NCBI GenBank assembly: GCA_945291235.1
Contig: CALYQY010000027.1
Span: 1 to 25,304, forward strand
Reading direction: 5' to 3'
DNA length: 25,304 nucleotides
Origin: an uncultured Gilliamella sp.
Lineage (GTDB): Bacteria > Pseudomonadota > Gammaproteobacteria > Enterobacterales > Enterobacteriaceae
Part shown: piece by piece, positions 16,722 to 25,304 of the stretch
How positions within the stretch are numbered: position 1 is the stretch's first letter
Layout: every line of letters begins with the position of its first letter
Notes under the pieces: model-generated
Told to the model about the DNA's origin: nothing
The model's input: only the letters and a program-made list of their open reading frames with translations
The model's database searches: none
Position numbers and translations under genes: made by a program

Positions 16722-18281
16722 TTAACTTTCGATTGGCGGATAGACATACCCACTGTCAAAACCAATTGGAATACCTAAAAACCAAAATAGCAGTAAGTTT
16801 ATCGTCAAGGCAATCAGTAAGGCTGCGGTATAAGGGATCATCATCGAACTTAATGTACCCACGCCGGTTTGTTTACAGTACTGTTGGCAATAAGCAATGA
16901 TTAACGGATAAAAAGCAAACATTGGCGTACTGACATTAACCGCTGAACTGATGCGATAAGCGGCTTGCGTCAATTCCGGCGATATGCCAACTGACATCAA
17001 CATAGGTACAAAAATTGGCGCTAAAATTGCCCATTTTGACGACGCTGATGTAATTAATACATTAAGCATACTGGTTAAAATAATCACCCCAAAAATGGTG
17101 ACAACTGAAGGCAGATGTAAAGCTTTTAAAAACTCAGCCCCGCCGATAGCAATTAACGTCCCGATTTGAGAGAGTGAAAACACATATAAAAATTGGGCAC
17201 AAAAGAAGGCAAACACAATAAATGGAATCAGTGATTTAATAATATTTTCCATTGATTTTACAATATCACGTGACGATTTAAAGGCGCCAGTGATAAACCC
17301 ATGAATCAAGCCCGGAATCGCAAAAAAGACAAATAATAGCGGAACGATAATTTGCATGATCGGCGCTTGATTACTGGTCATACTGCCGTCCGGCGCACGT
17401 AATAACGAGTTTTTCGGTAATAAAAGTAAAACTAAGCCAATGGCGATAATTAAAAAAACCACAGAAGCGACTTTAAAAGCACGATTTTCAATTGGCGTGA
17501 TTGCCGGTGAATCAGCAATATTATCTAACTGTAGATCTTTATTTAATGGCATGGTTGCTTGCAAACGTGGCTCAACAATTTTATCGGTGACAAACCAACA
17601 AGCAATTAAGACAAAAAACGTCCCACCAAAACTCAAAAAGTAGTTACAAAGCACATTGACTTGATAACTAGGATCAATAATTTCCGCCGCACTTTGCGTA
17701 AAGCCTTGCATAATGGGATCGATAATTGACGGCGTATAGCTCGAACTAAAACCGCCAGCTAATCCGGCAAATGCAGCGGCAATACCGGCAAGAGGATGAC
17801 GACCGGTTGCATAAAACATCATTGCTGATACCGGCATTAAAATCACATAAGCCGAATCCGATGCAATATGGCATACCATACTGACAAAAATAACCGACGG
17901 GGTCACTAATTTTTTGGGTGTGACCGCTAACAACTTTTTAAGTAGCACATGAATATAGCCACTACTTTCGGCAATACCAATCCCTAAAGTGGCAACGATA
18001 GTGATACCGAGTGGCGGAAAGGAGACAAAATTGTTCACCATTTTGGTTAAAAATACCACCAGATGATCCGGCGATAGCATATTAACGACTGCTACTTTTT
18101 GCTGGGTAACCGGATTGATGTAGTCAAAGCTCACAAAAGACAGGAGGCAAGAAGCCACAAAACAGATAACTAAAGCGTAGAAAAACAGCGTTGTGACATC
18201 CGGAATTTTATTACCAATTCGTTCAATAGTATTTAAAAAACCGCCACTAGGTATTGGCGATTGATTTTTTGTTTGATTCAT
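16722..18281 (-). CDS. abgT: AbgT-family transporter (p-aminobenzoyl-glutamate type)
   Basis: Inner-membrane AbgT-family protein. E. coli AbgT imports p-aminobenzoyl-glutamate, a folate breakdown product; relatives MtrF and YdaH act as sulfonamide efflux pumps. Family traits visible are ERIGNKIPDVTTLFFYALVI at the start, GIAESSGYIHVLLKKL, HIASDSAYVILMPVSAMMF, GRHPLAGIAAAFAGLAGGFS, KWAILAPIFVPMLM and a C-terminal GIPIGFDSG. It has many hydrophobic segments, as the family does. From the ATG at 18281 it is 519 aa, against 508 in E. coli; a TTG at 18315-18317 would add 12 residues. Neither start has a clear ribosome site. The partner is PepT and not AbgA/AbgB, so the substrate may be a small glutamyl peptide (inference). 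Confidence 0.88.
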   Translation of the reverse strand: MNQTKNQSPIPSGGFLNTIERIGNKIPDVTTLFFYALVICFVASCLLSFVSFDYINPVTQQKVAVVNMLSPDHLVVFLTKMVNNFVSFPPLGITIVATLGIGIAESSGYIHVLLKKLLAVTPKKLVTPSVIFVSMVCHIASDSAYVILMPVSAMMFYATGRHPLAGIAAAFAGLAGGFSSSYTPSIIDPIMQGFTQSAAEIIDPSYQVNVLCNYFLSFGGTFFVLIACWFVTDKIVEPRLQATMPLNKDLQLDNIADSPAITPIENRAFKVASVVFLIIAIGLVLLLLPKNSLLRAPDGSMTSNQAPIMQIIVPLLFVFFAIPGLIHGFITGAFKSSRDIVKSMENIIKSLIPFIVFAFFCAQFLYVFSLSQIGTLIAIGGAEFLKALHLPSVVTIFGVIILTSMLNVLITSASSKWAILAPIFVPMLMSVGISPELTQAAYRISSAVNVSTPMFAFYPLIIAYCQQYCKQTGVGTLSSMMIPYTAALLIALTINLLLFWFLGIPIGFDSGYVYPPIES

Positions 18282-18331
18282 AAAAAAAGTACGTTTGAAT
18301 AGTGTTCGGAAAGACAATTTAGCATAGATTA

Positions 18332-18337
18332 ATTATA
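18332..18337 (-). promoter_or_regulatory. Candidate -10 box for abgT-pepT
   Basis: A perfect TATAAT is read on the minus strand, about 50 bp ahead of the abgT ATG. No good -35 box stands 17 bp upstream (ACGCTC), so the promoter may need an activator or be weak. Confidence 0.35.
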
Positions 18338-18568
18338 CAGGCAAACAAGGCTTTGAGCGTCTTTTTTATACTCAAACGTAGGTAATTTCTGAAACTTTTT
18401 TACATTATTATTACTTATGAAAAAGCCTATTTTTATATTTTCTTTGATGAGCTTAATCCTCAATAATTCGATAGTATATTTCTCAAGGCGGTGTAAATGC
18501 TGGTATTGGCTCAATTTCAGCGATTAAACCGTTGCTCGTCAATAATAATAAATTTTCATTGAGTCCGA

Positions 18569-18596
18569 TTGCATTAAAAAAATTTGGTGCTATAGT
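18569..18596 (+). promoter_or_regulatory. Predicted sigma-70 promoter of acn-icd-gltA
   Basis: A -35 box TTGCAT (18569-18574), a 16-bp spacer, an extended TG and a -10 box TATAGT (18591-18596) make one of the best promoters in the window. It leaves a leader of about 90 nt before the acn ATG. I see no riboswitch in the leader. Confidence 0.6.
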
Positions 18597-18691
18597 GTGT
18601 GAATATTTAGTCACAAAAATGGCATAAATATGCAGTTTGAAAATAAATGATATTTCACGAAGTATGATATATAAGCAGTGAGGTTTTTATT

Positions 18692-20962
18692 ATGGTTTTC
18701 GATCTCGATTTAATTAAACGCATCTATCAGCACTATCCACAAAAACTTGACCACATCCGCCAAACTATCGGAAACCCCTTAACCCTAACCGAAAAGATCC
18801 TCTATACCCACCTTGCCGAAGGCGAGAAACTCAAAGCTTATCAGCGAGGTGAGGATTATGTAAATTTTTCCCCCGACCGTGTGGCAATGCAAGATGCCAC
18901 AGCGCAAATGGCGCTTTTACAATTGATGAATTCCGGGCGTAACAAAGTTGCTGTGCCTTCTACCGTTCACTGTGATCACCTGATTCAAGCTTACAAAAAT
19001 GCTTATGATGATCTGATTGTTGCGCAAAGCAATAATCAAGAGGTCTATCAATTTTTACGGGATGTATCAAACAAATACGGCATCGGTTTTTGGAAACCCG
19101 ATGCCGGCATTATTCATCAAGTTGTTCTTGAAAATTATGCCTTTCCCGGTGGAATGATGATAGGCACTGATTCGCATACCCCAAATGCCGGTGGGCTATC
19201 TATGATAGCTATTGGTGTTGGCGGGGCGGATGCTGTTGATGTTATGGCGGGCATGCCGTGGGAACTAAAAATGCCGAAAATTATTGGCGTAAGGCTAACC
19301 GGTAAATTATCCGGCTGGGCTTCACCTAAAGATGTGATTTTAAAACTGGCTGGGATCTTAACGGTAAAAGGGGGCACCAACTCAATTATCGAGTATTTTG
19401 GCGAAGGTGCATCATCGTTATCGGCGACCGGCAAAGCGACTATTTGTAACATGGGCGCCGAAGTGGGTGCCACCACCTCAATTTTTCCTTATAGCCAAAA
19501 ATCAGCCGACTATTTAGCGATGACAGGGCGTCAAGAGGTGGTGGATTTAGCTCAAGATTTAATGGACTGCTTTAATGCCGATCCGGCCGTGTTAGCGCAA
19601 CCGGCAAACTACTATGATCAGGTCATCGATATCAACCTGTCCGAACTCGAGCCTTATGTTAATGGTCCATTTACCCCCGATCTGGCCTATCCGATCTCAA
19701 CCTTAGCCGCTGCTGTGGCTGAGCACAATTATCCCGATAACATGGAAGTTGGCTTGATTGGCTCATGTACTAACTCATCATATGAAGATATGATGCGGGC
19801 GGCATCAGTGCTTGATAGCGCTAATCAATTAGGGCTTAAAGTGCAAGCGAAATTGATCATCAATCCCGGCTCAGAGCAAGTAAAATATACCTCACAACGA
19901 GACGGCATTTTACAGCGTTTTGAGCAAGCCGGGGCGGCAGTTATGGCAAATGCTTGTGGTCCTTGTATCGGTCAGTGGCGGCGTGATGATGTGGCAGATG
20001 AACATAAAAATGCCATTGTTACGTCATTCAATCGTAATTTTGCCAAACGTAATGACGGTAGCCCAAATACCTATGCTTTTGTCTGTTCACCGGAAATTGT
20101 GGTGGCATTATCCATTGCCGGCAAGCTAAGCTTCAATCCACTCACTGACAGCCTTGTTAATCAACAAGGACAACAAGTAAAACTGCCGGAGCCTTTTGGG
20201 GATGAACTACCCAAACAGGGATTTGCCGTTGATGATGCCGGCTATATTGAGCCGCTAGCTGACGGTAGCCACATTACCATTCACATCGCCCCAAATTCAG
20301 AGCGGTTACAACAATTAGCGCCTTTTTTACCCTGGGACGGACAAGATATTGTATCGCAACCGCTGTTAATTAAAGTTGCCGGCAAATGCACAACAGATCA
20401 TATTTCAATGGCTGGTCAATGGCTTAAATTCCGAGGGCATTTAGATAACATTGCTAACAATATGCTAATTGGCGCCGTTAACGCCTTTAATCAAAAAACC
20501 AATTGTGTGTTGGATGTACAAACCGGCGAGTATATGCCCGTTCCGGCCTTAGCCCGAAAATTGAAAGCCCAAGGTTTAGGCTCGATTGTTGTTGCCGAAG
20601 AAAACTACGGCGAAGGATCCTCACGTGAGCACGCTGCTATGGAGCCTCGTTTTTTAAATGTAAAAGCCATTGTGGTTAAATCATTTGCTCGCATTCATGA
20701 AACCAACCTTAAAAAGCAAGGCATGTTAGCGTTGACCTTTGTTGATAAAAATGACTACGACAAAATTCGGCAAGATGACCAAATCAGTATTACCGGCTTA
20801 ATTGATTTTGCGCCGGGCAAAAATCTAACCTTAACGCTTCACCACCAAGACGGCACCACTGACAGTTTTGCCGTTGCGCATACCTATAATCAAGCACAAA
20901 TTGAGTGGTATAAAGCAGGCAGTGCCCTAAATAAGCTAAAAGCCCAAATTAACCACAATTAA
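18692..20962 (+). CDS. acn: Aconitate hydratase, mitochondrial type
   Basis: Interconverts citrate and isocitrate through a [4Fe-4S] cluster. The 756 aa are far shorter than enterobacterial AcnA (about 890) or AcnB (about 865), but equal mature mitochondrial aconitase (754). Key residues lie one position beyond pig mitochondrial numbering: cluster cysteines C359 (GSCTNSS), C422 and C425 (ACGPCIGQW) for 358/421/424; R448 and R453 (NRNFAKR) for 447/452; S643, S644 and R645 (EGSSREH) for 642-644. Domain order is 1-2-3, a linker, then the swivel domain 4. The ATG has AGG 8 nt upstream. icd follows after 20 bp. A mitochondrial-like aconitase ahead of icd and citrate synthase is known in Bacteroides fragilis, so transfer from such a source is plausible. 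Confidence 0.95.
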   Translation: MVFDLDLIKRIYQHYPQKLDHIRQTIGNPLTLTEKILYTHLAEGEKLKAYQRGEDYVNFSPDRVAMQDATAQMALLQLMNSGRNKVAVPSTVHCDHLIQAYKNAYDDLIVAQSNNQEVYQFLRDVSNKYGIGFWKPDAGIIHQVVLENYAFPGGMMIGTDSHTPNAGGLSMIAIGVGGADAVDVMAGMPWELKMPKIIGVRLTGKLSGWASPKDVILKLAGILTVKGGTNSIIEYFGEGASSLSATGKATICNMGAEVGATTSIFPYSQKSADYLAMTGRQEVVDLAQDLMDCFNADPAVLAQPANYYDQVIDINLSELEPYVNGPFTPDLAYPISTLAAAVAEHNYPDNMEVGLIGSCTNSSYEDMMRAASVLDSANQLGLKVQAKLIINPGSEQVKYTSQRDGILQRFEQAGAAVMANACGPCIGQWRRDDVADEHKNAIVTSFNRNFAKRNDGSPNTYAFVCSPEIVVALSIAGKLSFNPLTDSLVNQQGQQVKLPEPFGDELPKQGFAVDDAGYIEPLADGSHITIHIAPNSERLQQLAPFLPWDGQDIVSQPLLIKVAGKCTTDHISMAGQWLKFRGHLDNIANNMLIGAVNAFNQKTNCVLDVQTGEYMPVPALARKLKAQGLGSIVVAEENYGEGSSREHAAMEPRFLNVKAIVVKSFARIHETNLKKQGMLALTFVDKNDYDKIRQDDQISITGLIDFAPGKNLTLTLHHQDGTTDSFAVAHTYNQAQIEWYKAGSALNKLKAQINHN

Positions 20963-20982
20963 ACATAACAGGGAGAAACCCG

Positions 20983-22245
20983 ATGAAACAGCAAGTTTTA
21001 ATTGAAAATGGACAGTTAATCGTACCAAATCATCCGACCATTCCTTTTATTGAAGGTGACGGCGTGGGCAAAGAGATATGGGCAGCGGCCAAAACGATAT
21101 TTGATACTGCCGTTAAAAAAGCTTATCACGGCGAGAAAAGCGTACAATGGTGCGAAGTGCTGGCAGGCGAAAAAGCTTACAACCTCACCGGTAGCTGGCT
21201 TCCGCAAGAGACTATTAATGCCTTTAAACACTATCTTATCGGGATCAAAGGTCCATTAATGACACCGGTTGGTGAAGGAATTCGTTCACTTAATGTGGCA
21301 TTACGGCAAGAATTAGATCTGTATGTCTGTTTACGACCTGTGCGCTGGTTTAAAGGGGTAGAATCACCGATTAAACATCCGGAAAAGGTCAATATGACCA
21401 TTTTTCGGGAAAACACCGAAGATATTTATGCGGGCATCGAATGGCAACAAGGCACCCCCGAAGCCGAAAAATTCTATCAATTTTTATCGGCGCAAATGGG
21501 CGTTAACAAAGTGCGATTTCCGAAAACCTCATCATTTGGGGTTAAACCGGTATCGATTGAGGGATCGCAGCGATTAATCCGTGCAGCGATAAAATACGCC
21601 TTACAACATCAATTACCGTCAGTCACATTAGTGCATAAAGGCAACATTATGAAATTTACCGAAGGTGGATTTAAACAATGGGGATATGCCTTAGCCGAAA
21701 GCGAGTTTGCCAATGAAGTATTTACCATGAATCAATATGCCAAAATGGCCAAAACTAATGGTCAAGCTCTTGCCGATGAAGCCTTACAAGCGGCCAAATC
21801 ATCCGGCAAACTGATTATAAAAGATGTGATTTGTGATGCCTTTTTACAAAATACGCTGCTTAAGCCACAAGATTACAGCGTTGTGGCTACCTTAAATCTT
21901 AATGGTGATTACATCTCCGATCAACTTGCCGCTCAAGTTGGTGGCATTGGCATTGCACCGGGGGCAAACATTAACTATCTGACCGGGCATGCGATTTTCG
22001 AAGCAACGCACGGCACAGCACCGGATATCGCCGGGCAAAATCAAGCCAATCCGTCCTCGCTGTTATTATCGGGTGTGATGATGTTTGATTATCTAGGTTG
22101 GTATGAAGTAGGGCAACTAATTACTCAAGCTATGGAAAAACTATTTCAGCAAGGAAAAGCCACAACAGACTTAGCCCGCTTTATGCAAAATGGGCAACCC
22201 TTATCCACAAGTCAATTTACCCAAGCGGTAATTGATAACTTATAA
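20983..22245 (+). CDS. icd: Isocitrate dehydrogenase, predicted NAD+-dependent
   Basis: Oxidises isocitrate to 2-oxoglutarate and CO2. Substrate residues are conserved: S102 in [11 protein letters not shown] (S113 in E. coli, the AceK phosphorylation site), [21 protein letters not shown], and the metal-binding NLNGDYISD. The cofactor pocket differs from E. coli: [13 protein letters not shown] has D348, I349 and A355 in place of K344, Y345 and V351, and T395 in place of Y391, while R399 keeps the R395 position. Asp-Ile-Ala is the signature of NAD-dependent enzymes. The 420 aa include an insertion of about 15 residues before [10 protein letters not shown] compared with E. coli (416 aa). The ribosome site AGGGAG is 7 nt from the ATG. 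It is the middle gene of the operon. Confidence 0.95.
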   Translation: MKQQVLIENGQLIVPNHPTIPFIEGDGVGKEIWAAAKTIFDTAVKKAYHGEKSVQWCEVLAGEKAYNLTGSWLPQETINAFKHYLIGIKGPLMTPVGEGIRSLNVALRQELDLYVCLRPVRWFKGVESPIKHPEKVNMTIFRENTEDIYAGIEWQQGTPEAEKFYQFLSAQMGVNKVRFPKTSSFGVKPVSIEGSQRLIRAAIKYALQHQLPSVTLVHKGNIMKFTEGGFKQWGYALAESEFANEVFTMNQYAKMAKTNGQALADEALQAAKSSGKLIIKDVICDAFLQNTLLKPQDYSVVATLNLNGDYISDQLAAQVGGIGIAPGANINYLTGHAIFEATHGTAPDIAGQNQANPSSLLLSGVMMFDYLGWYEVGQLITQAMEKLFQQGKATTDLARFMQNGQPLSTSQFTQAVIDNL

Positions 22246-22264
22246 AACAAGGGCGGTAAACAAA

Positions 22265-23620
22265 ATGAAAGAGAAGTTTTTGGTTTATAAATTATCTGAA
22301 ACCATTAAAAACACCAGCAAAATTGAGTCGCAGCTATTCGAAAAATTCAATGTCAAACGTGGTTTACGTAATGCTGATCACACAGGTGTACTGGTTGGAT
22401 TAACTAAAATCGGCGACGTGCTAGGCTATGAGCGGTTAGATAATGGTGTATTAAAACCGATTGACGGAAAATTATTGTATCGTGGGATTAATATTGACGA
22501 TCTGGTACATAATGCTCAAAAAGAGCAGCGAACAGGCTTTGAAGAGACCATTTATCTGCTTTTATCCGGCTATTTACCGGATGCGGAAGAACTGCGTGAC
22601 TTTTCCCGATTACTTTGCGAATCAATGGCGCTGGAAAAACAGACCAAAATTGCCATTATGCAGCTCGAAGGTCACGATGTGATGAACATCTTAGCAAGAA
22701 CCGTGCTGGAAATGTACACCCATGACCCACAAGCGGATGACACTTATCGAGACAATTTAATGCGCCAATCAATTGACTTAATTGCCAAATTTCCGGCGAT
22801 TATTGCTTATGCCTATAACATGTTAAGTCATAGCGCCAAAGGCAAATCGTTACATATTCGCCACCCGCATGAAGATTTTTCTATCGCTGAAAATTTTTTA
22901 TATATGATGAAAGGCTCCGGAGGTTATACGCAACTTGATGTGAAAGTATTAGATCTCGCCTTGATAATTCATGCCGAACATGGTGGGGGTAATAACTCAA
23001 CCTTTACCGTACGGGTGACCAGTTCAACCGGCACCGATACTTATTCCTCAATTGCTGCCGGTATCGGCTCGTTAAAAGGACCCTTGCATGGTGGGGCAAA
23101 TTTGCAAGTCGGCAAAATGCTCAAACACCTCGCACAGCAGATCCAAGATTGGACTGATGTTACCGAAATTGATAACTACTTAAAACGCATCTTAAATAAA
23201 GAAGTGTTCGACCAAAAAGGGCTGATTTATGGCATTGGACATGCGGTTTACACCGTATCCGATCCACGAGCAGTATTGCTTAAAGAAATGGCGTACGAAC
23301 TGGCTAAAGAGAAGGGACGAGTAAAAGAGTATGATTTTTTAAACTTGCTTGAACAACGTGCCATTAATGCCATTGTCAATCGAAAAAACGCCCGAACCAA
23401 AAAACAGGTCTGCGCTAATGTCGACTTTTATTCCGGATTTGTCTATGACATGATTGGCTTACCGAAAGAGGTCTACACCCCGTTATTTGCCATGTCCCGA
23501 ATTGTCGGTTGGTGTGCGCATCGAATTGAAGAACTCAATTTTGATGACCGCCGAATTATTCGACCTGCCTATAAAAACATCGGTCAGCTTAAACCATTTA
23601 TCCCTCTTGAAGATCGTTAA
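22265..23620 (+). CDS. gltA: Citrate synthase (non-enterobacterial type)
   Basis: Condenses acetyl-CoA and oxaloacetate to citrate. The catalytic triad is visible: H239 in HAEHGGGNN, H275 in GPLHGGAN and D387 in NVDFYSG (pig H274, H320, D375). From the ATG at 22265 the length is 451 aa; an earlier in-frame ATG at 22232 lies inside icd and would add [11 protein letters not shown] without a ribosome site, whereas AAGGGCGG stands 8 nt before the chosen ATG. The N-terminal part (about 1-70, with YRGINIDDLV) and the long HAEHGGGNNSTF and YKNIGQLKPFIPLEDR segments recall the Bacteroides/Clostridium type rather than the hexameric 427-aa E. coli GltA. 2-Methylcitrate synthase activity cannot be excluded, but the neighbours acn and icd favour citrate. 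It follows icd by 19 bp. Confidence 0.93.
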   Translation: MKEKFLVYKLSETIKNTSKIESQLFEKFNVKRGLRNADHTGVLVGLTKIGDVLGYERLDNGVLKPIDGKLLYRGINIDDLVHNAQKEQRTGFEETIYLLLSGYLPDAEELRDFSRLLCESMALEKQTKIAIMQLEGHDVMNILARTVLEMYTHDPQADDTYRDNLMRQSIDLIAKFPAIIAYAYNMLSHSAKGKSLHIRHPHEDFSIAENFLYMMKGSGGYTQLDVKVLDLALIIHAEHGGGNNSTFTVRVTSSTGTDTYSSIAAGIGSLKGPLHGGANLQVGKMLKHLAQQIQDWTDVTEIDNYLKRILNKEVFDQKGLIYGIGHAVYTVSDPRAVLLKEMAYELAKEKGRVKEYDFLNLLEQRAINAIVNRKNARTKKQVCANVDFYSGFVYDMIGLPKEVYTPLFAMSRIVGWCAHRIEELNFDDRRIIRPAYKNIGQLKPFIPLEDR

Positions 23621-23629
23621 TGTTATCCG

Positions 23630-23650
23630 CCGTCAGCACACTGCTGACGG
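23630..23650 (+). other. Strong hairpin after gltA without a T-run
   Basis: CCGTCAGC (23630-23637) and GCTGACGG (23643-23650) form a perfect 8-bp stem with loop ACACT, 9 bp after the gltA stop. The next bases are TAAAATCG, so a classical intrinsic terminator is not complete. It may protect the 3' end of the acn-icd-gltA mRNA or act with Rho. Confidence 0.55.
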
Positions 23651-23759
23651 TAAAATCGAAACCAGCGCTTATAAAAAAAGCATGGTGCTTTAAAGCAATA
23701 GTTTGTAGACTATGTATCATTATCTGTTCCAACCCTTTAAGATTGTATAAAAATCATCT

Positions 23760-25298
23760 ATGAATCTTTTAAAATCTTTAGCAACAGTCAGTTCAATGAC
23801 AATGGTATCACGAGTATTAGGCTTTGTGCGTGATGCAATTATCGCCCGCTTTTTTGGCGCCGGCATGGCAACTGATGCTTTTTTTGTTGCTTTTAAACTG
23901 CCTAATTTATTAAGACGTATTTTTGCTGAAGGCGCTTTTTCGCAAGCATTTGTTCCAATCTTAGCGGAATATAAAAATCAGCAAGGCATCGACGCTACCC
24001 GCACCTTTGTCGCTTATGTATCAGGCTTATTAACACTGGTACTGGCGCTGGTCACCTTAATTGGTGTGCTCACCGCCCCTTTCATCATTATGTTAACTGC
24101 GCCGGGATTTTTAGAAGATTCGACCGAAAAATTTGAACTTGCCACCACCTTACTACGCCTCACTTTTCCTTATATCTTTTTTATATCGCTAGCATCGCTG
24201 GTTGGGGCAATTCTTAACACCTGGAATCGATTTTCAGTTCCGGCCTTTGTGCCCACGCTGCTTAATATCAGCATGATCATTTTTACACTCTTTCTCACCC
24301 CTTATTTCGATCCGCCAGTATTGGCATTGGCGGTATCTGTTGGGGTTGGAGGTATATTACAACTCCTTTATCAGCTCCCTTATTTAAAAAAAATAGGCAT
24401 GTTAGTCTTGCCACGCATCAGCTTTAAAGACAGCGGAGTATGGCGAGTTTTAAAACAAATGGGACCAGCGATTTTAGGCGTTTCAGTGGGGCAAATCTCA
24501 CTGATTATCAACACCATTTTCGCCTCGTTTTTAGTATCGGGATCAGTTTCGTGGATGTATTATGCCGACCGATTAATGGAGTTCCCCGCAGGCGTACTCG
24601 GCGTAGCGTTAGGCACAATACTATTACCGTCATTAGCAAAAAGCTTCACAAACGGCGATCAAAAGCAATACAGCGAGCTATTAGATTGGGGATTACGCTT
24701 ATGCTTCTTACTCGCTCTACCTAGTACTGTCGCTTTAGGGGTCATATCAGGCCCATTAATCTCAACCCTATTTGAGTACGGACACTTCACCTTAACTGAC
24801 ACCTTAATGACACAACGGGCATTAGTTGCCTACTCAATAGGCTTGCTTGGACTGATATTAATCAAAGTACTGGCGCCGGCTTTCTATTCCCGACAAGATA
24901 TCAAAACACCGGTAAAAATCGCCATAATAACCCTTATCTTAACCCAACTGATGAACTTGATTTTTATTGGACCACTACAGCATGCCGGACTCTCCTTATC
25001 AATCGGACTGGCTGCATGTTTTAATGCCGGATTACTCTTCTGGCAATTACGCAAAAAGCAACTCTACCAACCGCAACCGGGTTGGTATCTATTCTTAACC
25101 CGAGTGATCATCGCAGTCATACTCATGTCAGCCGTATTATGGTTTGGCGCCCAACTCCTACCAAATTGGTCAACCGGAACAATGCTAATGCGTGTAGGAC
25201 GATTACTCTTATTGGTAATCGCCGGCATAATCATCTATTTTGCCGCATTAATGGCAATGGGATTTAAAATAAAACATTTTATAAAACGGATTGATTAG
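23760..25298 (+). CDS. murJ: Lipid II flippase MurJ
   Basis: MOP-superfamily inner-membrane protein that flips undecaprenyl-linked peptidoglycan precursor to the periplasm. The 512 aa (511 in E. coli) hold about 14 membrane segments. Functional residues of E. coli MurJ are at the same positions: R18, R24, D39, K46 and R52 in the N-terminal block, and the [20 protein letters not shown] motif carries the R270/E273 pair. The start [25 protein letters not shown] matches the family. The ribosome site is weak, with only TAAGAT nearby. It lies 139 bp after gltA and ends six bases before the window end, so its downstream neighbours are not visible. A clear promoter in the gap was not found; read-through from gltA is possible. 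Confidence 0.96.
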   Translation: MNLLKSLATVSSMTMVSRVLGFVRDAIIARFFGAGMATDAFFVAFKLPNLLRRIFAEGAFSQAFVPILAEYKNQQGIDATRTFVAYVSGLLTLVLALVTLIGVLTAPFIIMLTAPGFLEDSTEKFELATTLLRLTFPYIFFISLASLVGAILNTWNRFSVPAFVPTLLNISMIIFTLFLTPYFDPPVLALAVSVGVGGILQLLYQLPYLKKIGMLVLPRISFKDSGVWRVLKQMGPAILGVSVGQISLIINTIFASFLVSGSVSWMYYADRLMEFPAGVLGVALGTILLPSLAKSFTNGDQKQYSELLDWGLRLCFLLALPSTVALGVISGPLISTLFEYGHFTLTDTLMTQRALVAYSIGLLGLILIKVLAPAFYSRQDIKTPVKIAIITLILTQLMNLIFIGPLQHAGLSLSIGLAACFNAGLLFWQLRKKQLYQPQPGWYLFLTRVIIAVILMSAVLWFGAQLLPNWSTGTMLMRVGRLLLLVIAGIIIYFAALMAMGFKIKHFIKRID

Positions 25299-25304
25299 GG
25301 GTAA

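Larger units (their letters stand above)
18282..18691. other. 410-bp divergent intergenic region, abgT / acn
   Basis: It holds control regions for two divergent operons and no gene that I can support. For abgT (-) there is a -10 box near 18332-18337; for acn (+) there is a strong promoter at 18569-18596. The bases between (about 18340-18560) are AT-rich, with no recognised operator or RNA element. Confidence 0.5.

Noticed and set aside
18329..18514. 61-codon minus-strand frame in the abgT/acn gap
   Set aside because: It has no family resemblance and no clear ribosome site, and it overlaps the abgT -10 region.
18620..18633. Sigma-54-like motif TGGCATAAATATGC with a partial NtrC-like site (GGTGC) upstream of acn
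   Set aside because: The GG and GC elements are 9 nt apart, not the required 10, and the NtrC half-site lacks a partner. The sigma-70 promoter at 18569-18596 is far better.
22232..22264. Upstream in-frame ATG for citrate synthase
   Set aside because: It lies inside icd with no ribosome site. The ATG at 22265 has a good one.

Overview
The window is a chromosomal segment of an AT-rich gammaproteobacterium. The proteins resemble enterobacterial housekeeping proteins throughout (MaoP at the same 112 residues as E. coli, YifB, ZnuABC, MepM, PBP1b, MutM, TolB-Pal-CpoB, PepT, MurJ), but the AT-rich composition and rearranged gene order suggest the Orbaceae (Gilliamella/Orbus/Frischella relatives, insect-gut bacteria). 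That assignment is an inference.

Layout. (1) 1-2052: the 3' part of tRNA-Trp, then maoP converging on yifB/comM. This matches the E. coli trpT-hdfR-maoP-yifB neighbourhood with hdfR missing. (2) 2183-6205: zinc uptake. znuCB (-) and znuA-mepM (+) diverge from a perfect Zur-type palindrome, so a zinc-dependent peptidoglycan endopeptidase follows the zinc-binding protein gene. (3) 6327-9474: mrcB (PBP1b) with mutM. (4) 9908-12657: tolB, pal and cpoB, without tolQRA upstream and with a strong terminator hairpin between pal and cpoB. (5) 12792-15440: tRNA-Lys, a possible gene remnant, then a TonB-dependent siderophore receptor behind a near-consensus Fur box, closed by a two-way terminator. (6) 15464-18281 (-): abgT-pepT, an AbgT-family transporter and a tripeptidase. 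(7) 18692-23620: acn-icd-gltA, a three-gene operon for the oxidative half of the citric-acid cycle. (8) 23760-25298: murJ, the lipid II flippase.

The most notable region is acn-icd-gltA. The aconitase is of the compact mitochondrial type, not AcnA or AcnB: its iron-sulfur cysteines and active-site Arg/Ser residues sit exactly one position off mature pig mitochondrial aconitase numbering. The isocitrate dehydrogenase has Asp-Ile-...-Ala where NADP enzymes have Lys-Tyr-...-Val, which predicts NAD+ use. The citrate synthase is not the usual enterobacterial type. Gene order and enzyme types recall the Bacteroides fragilis operon, so horizontal acquisition for 2-oxoglutarate/glutamate supply is a reasonable hypothesis.

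I see no CRISPR array, insertion sequence, prophage, toxin-antitoxin or defence system. I do not see a clearly undescribed system; the findings are regulatory and evolutionary oddities around recognisable genes.
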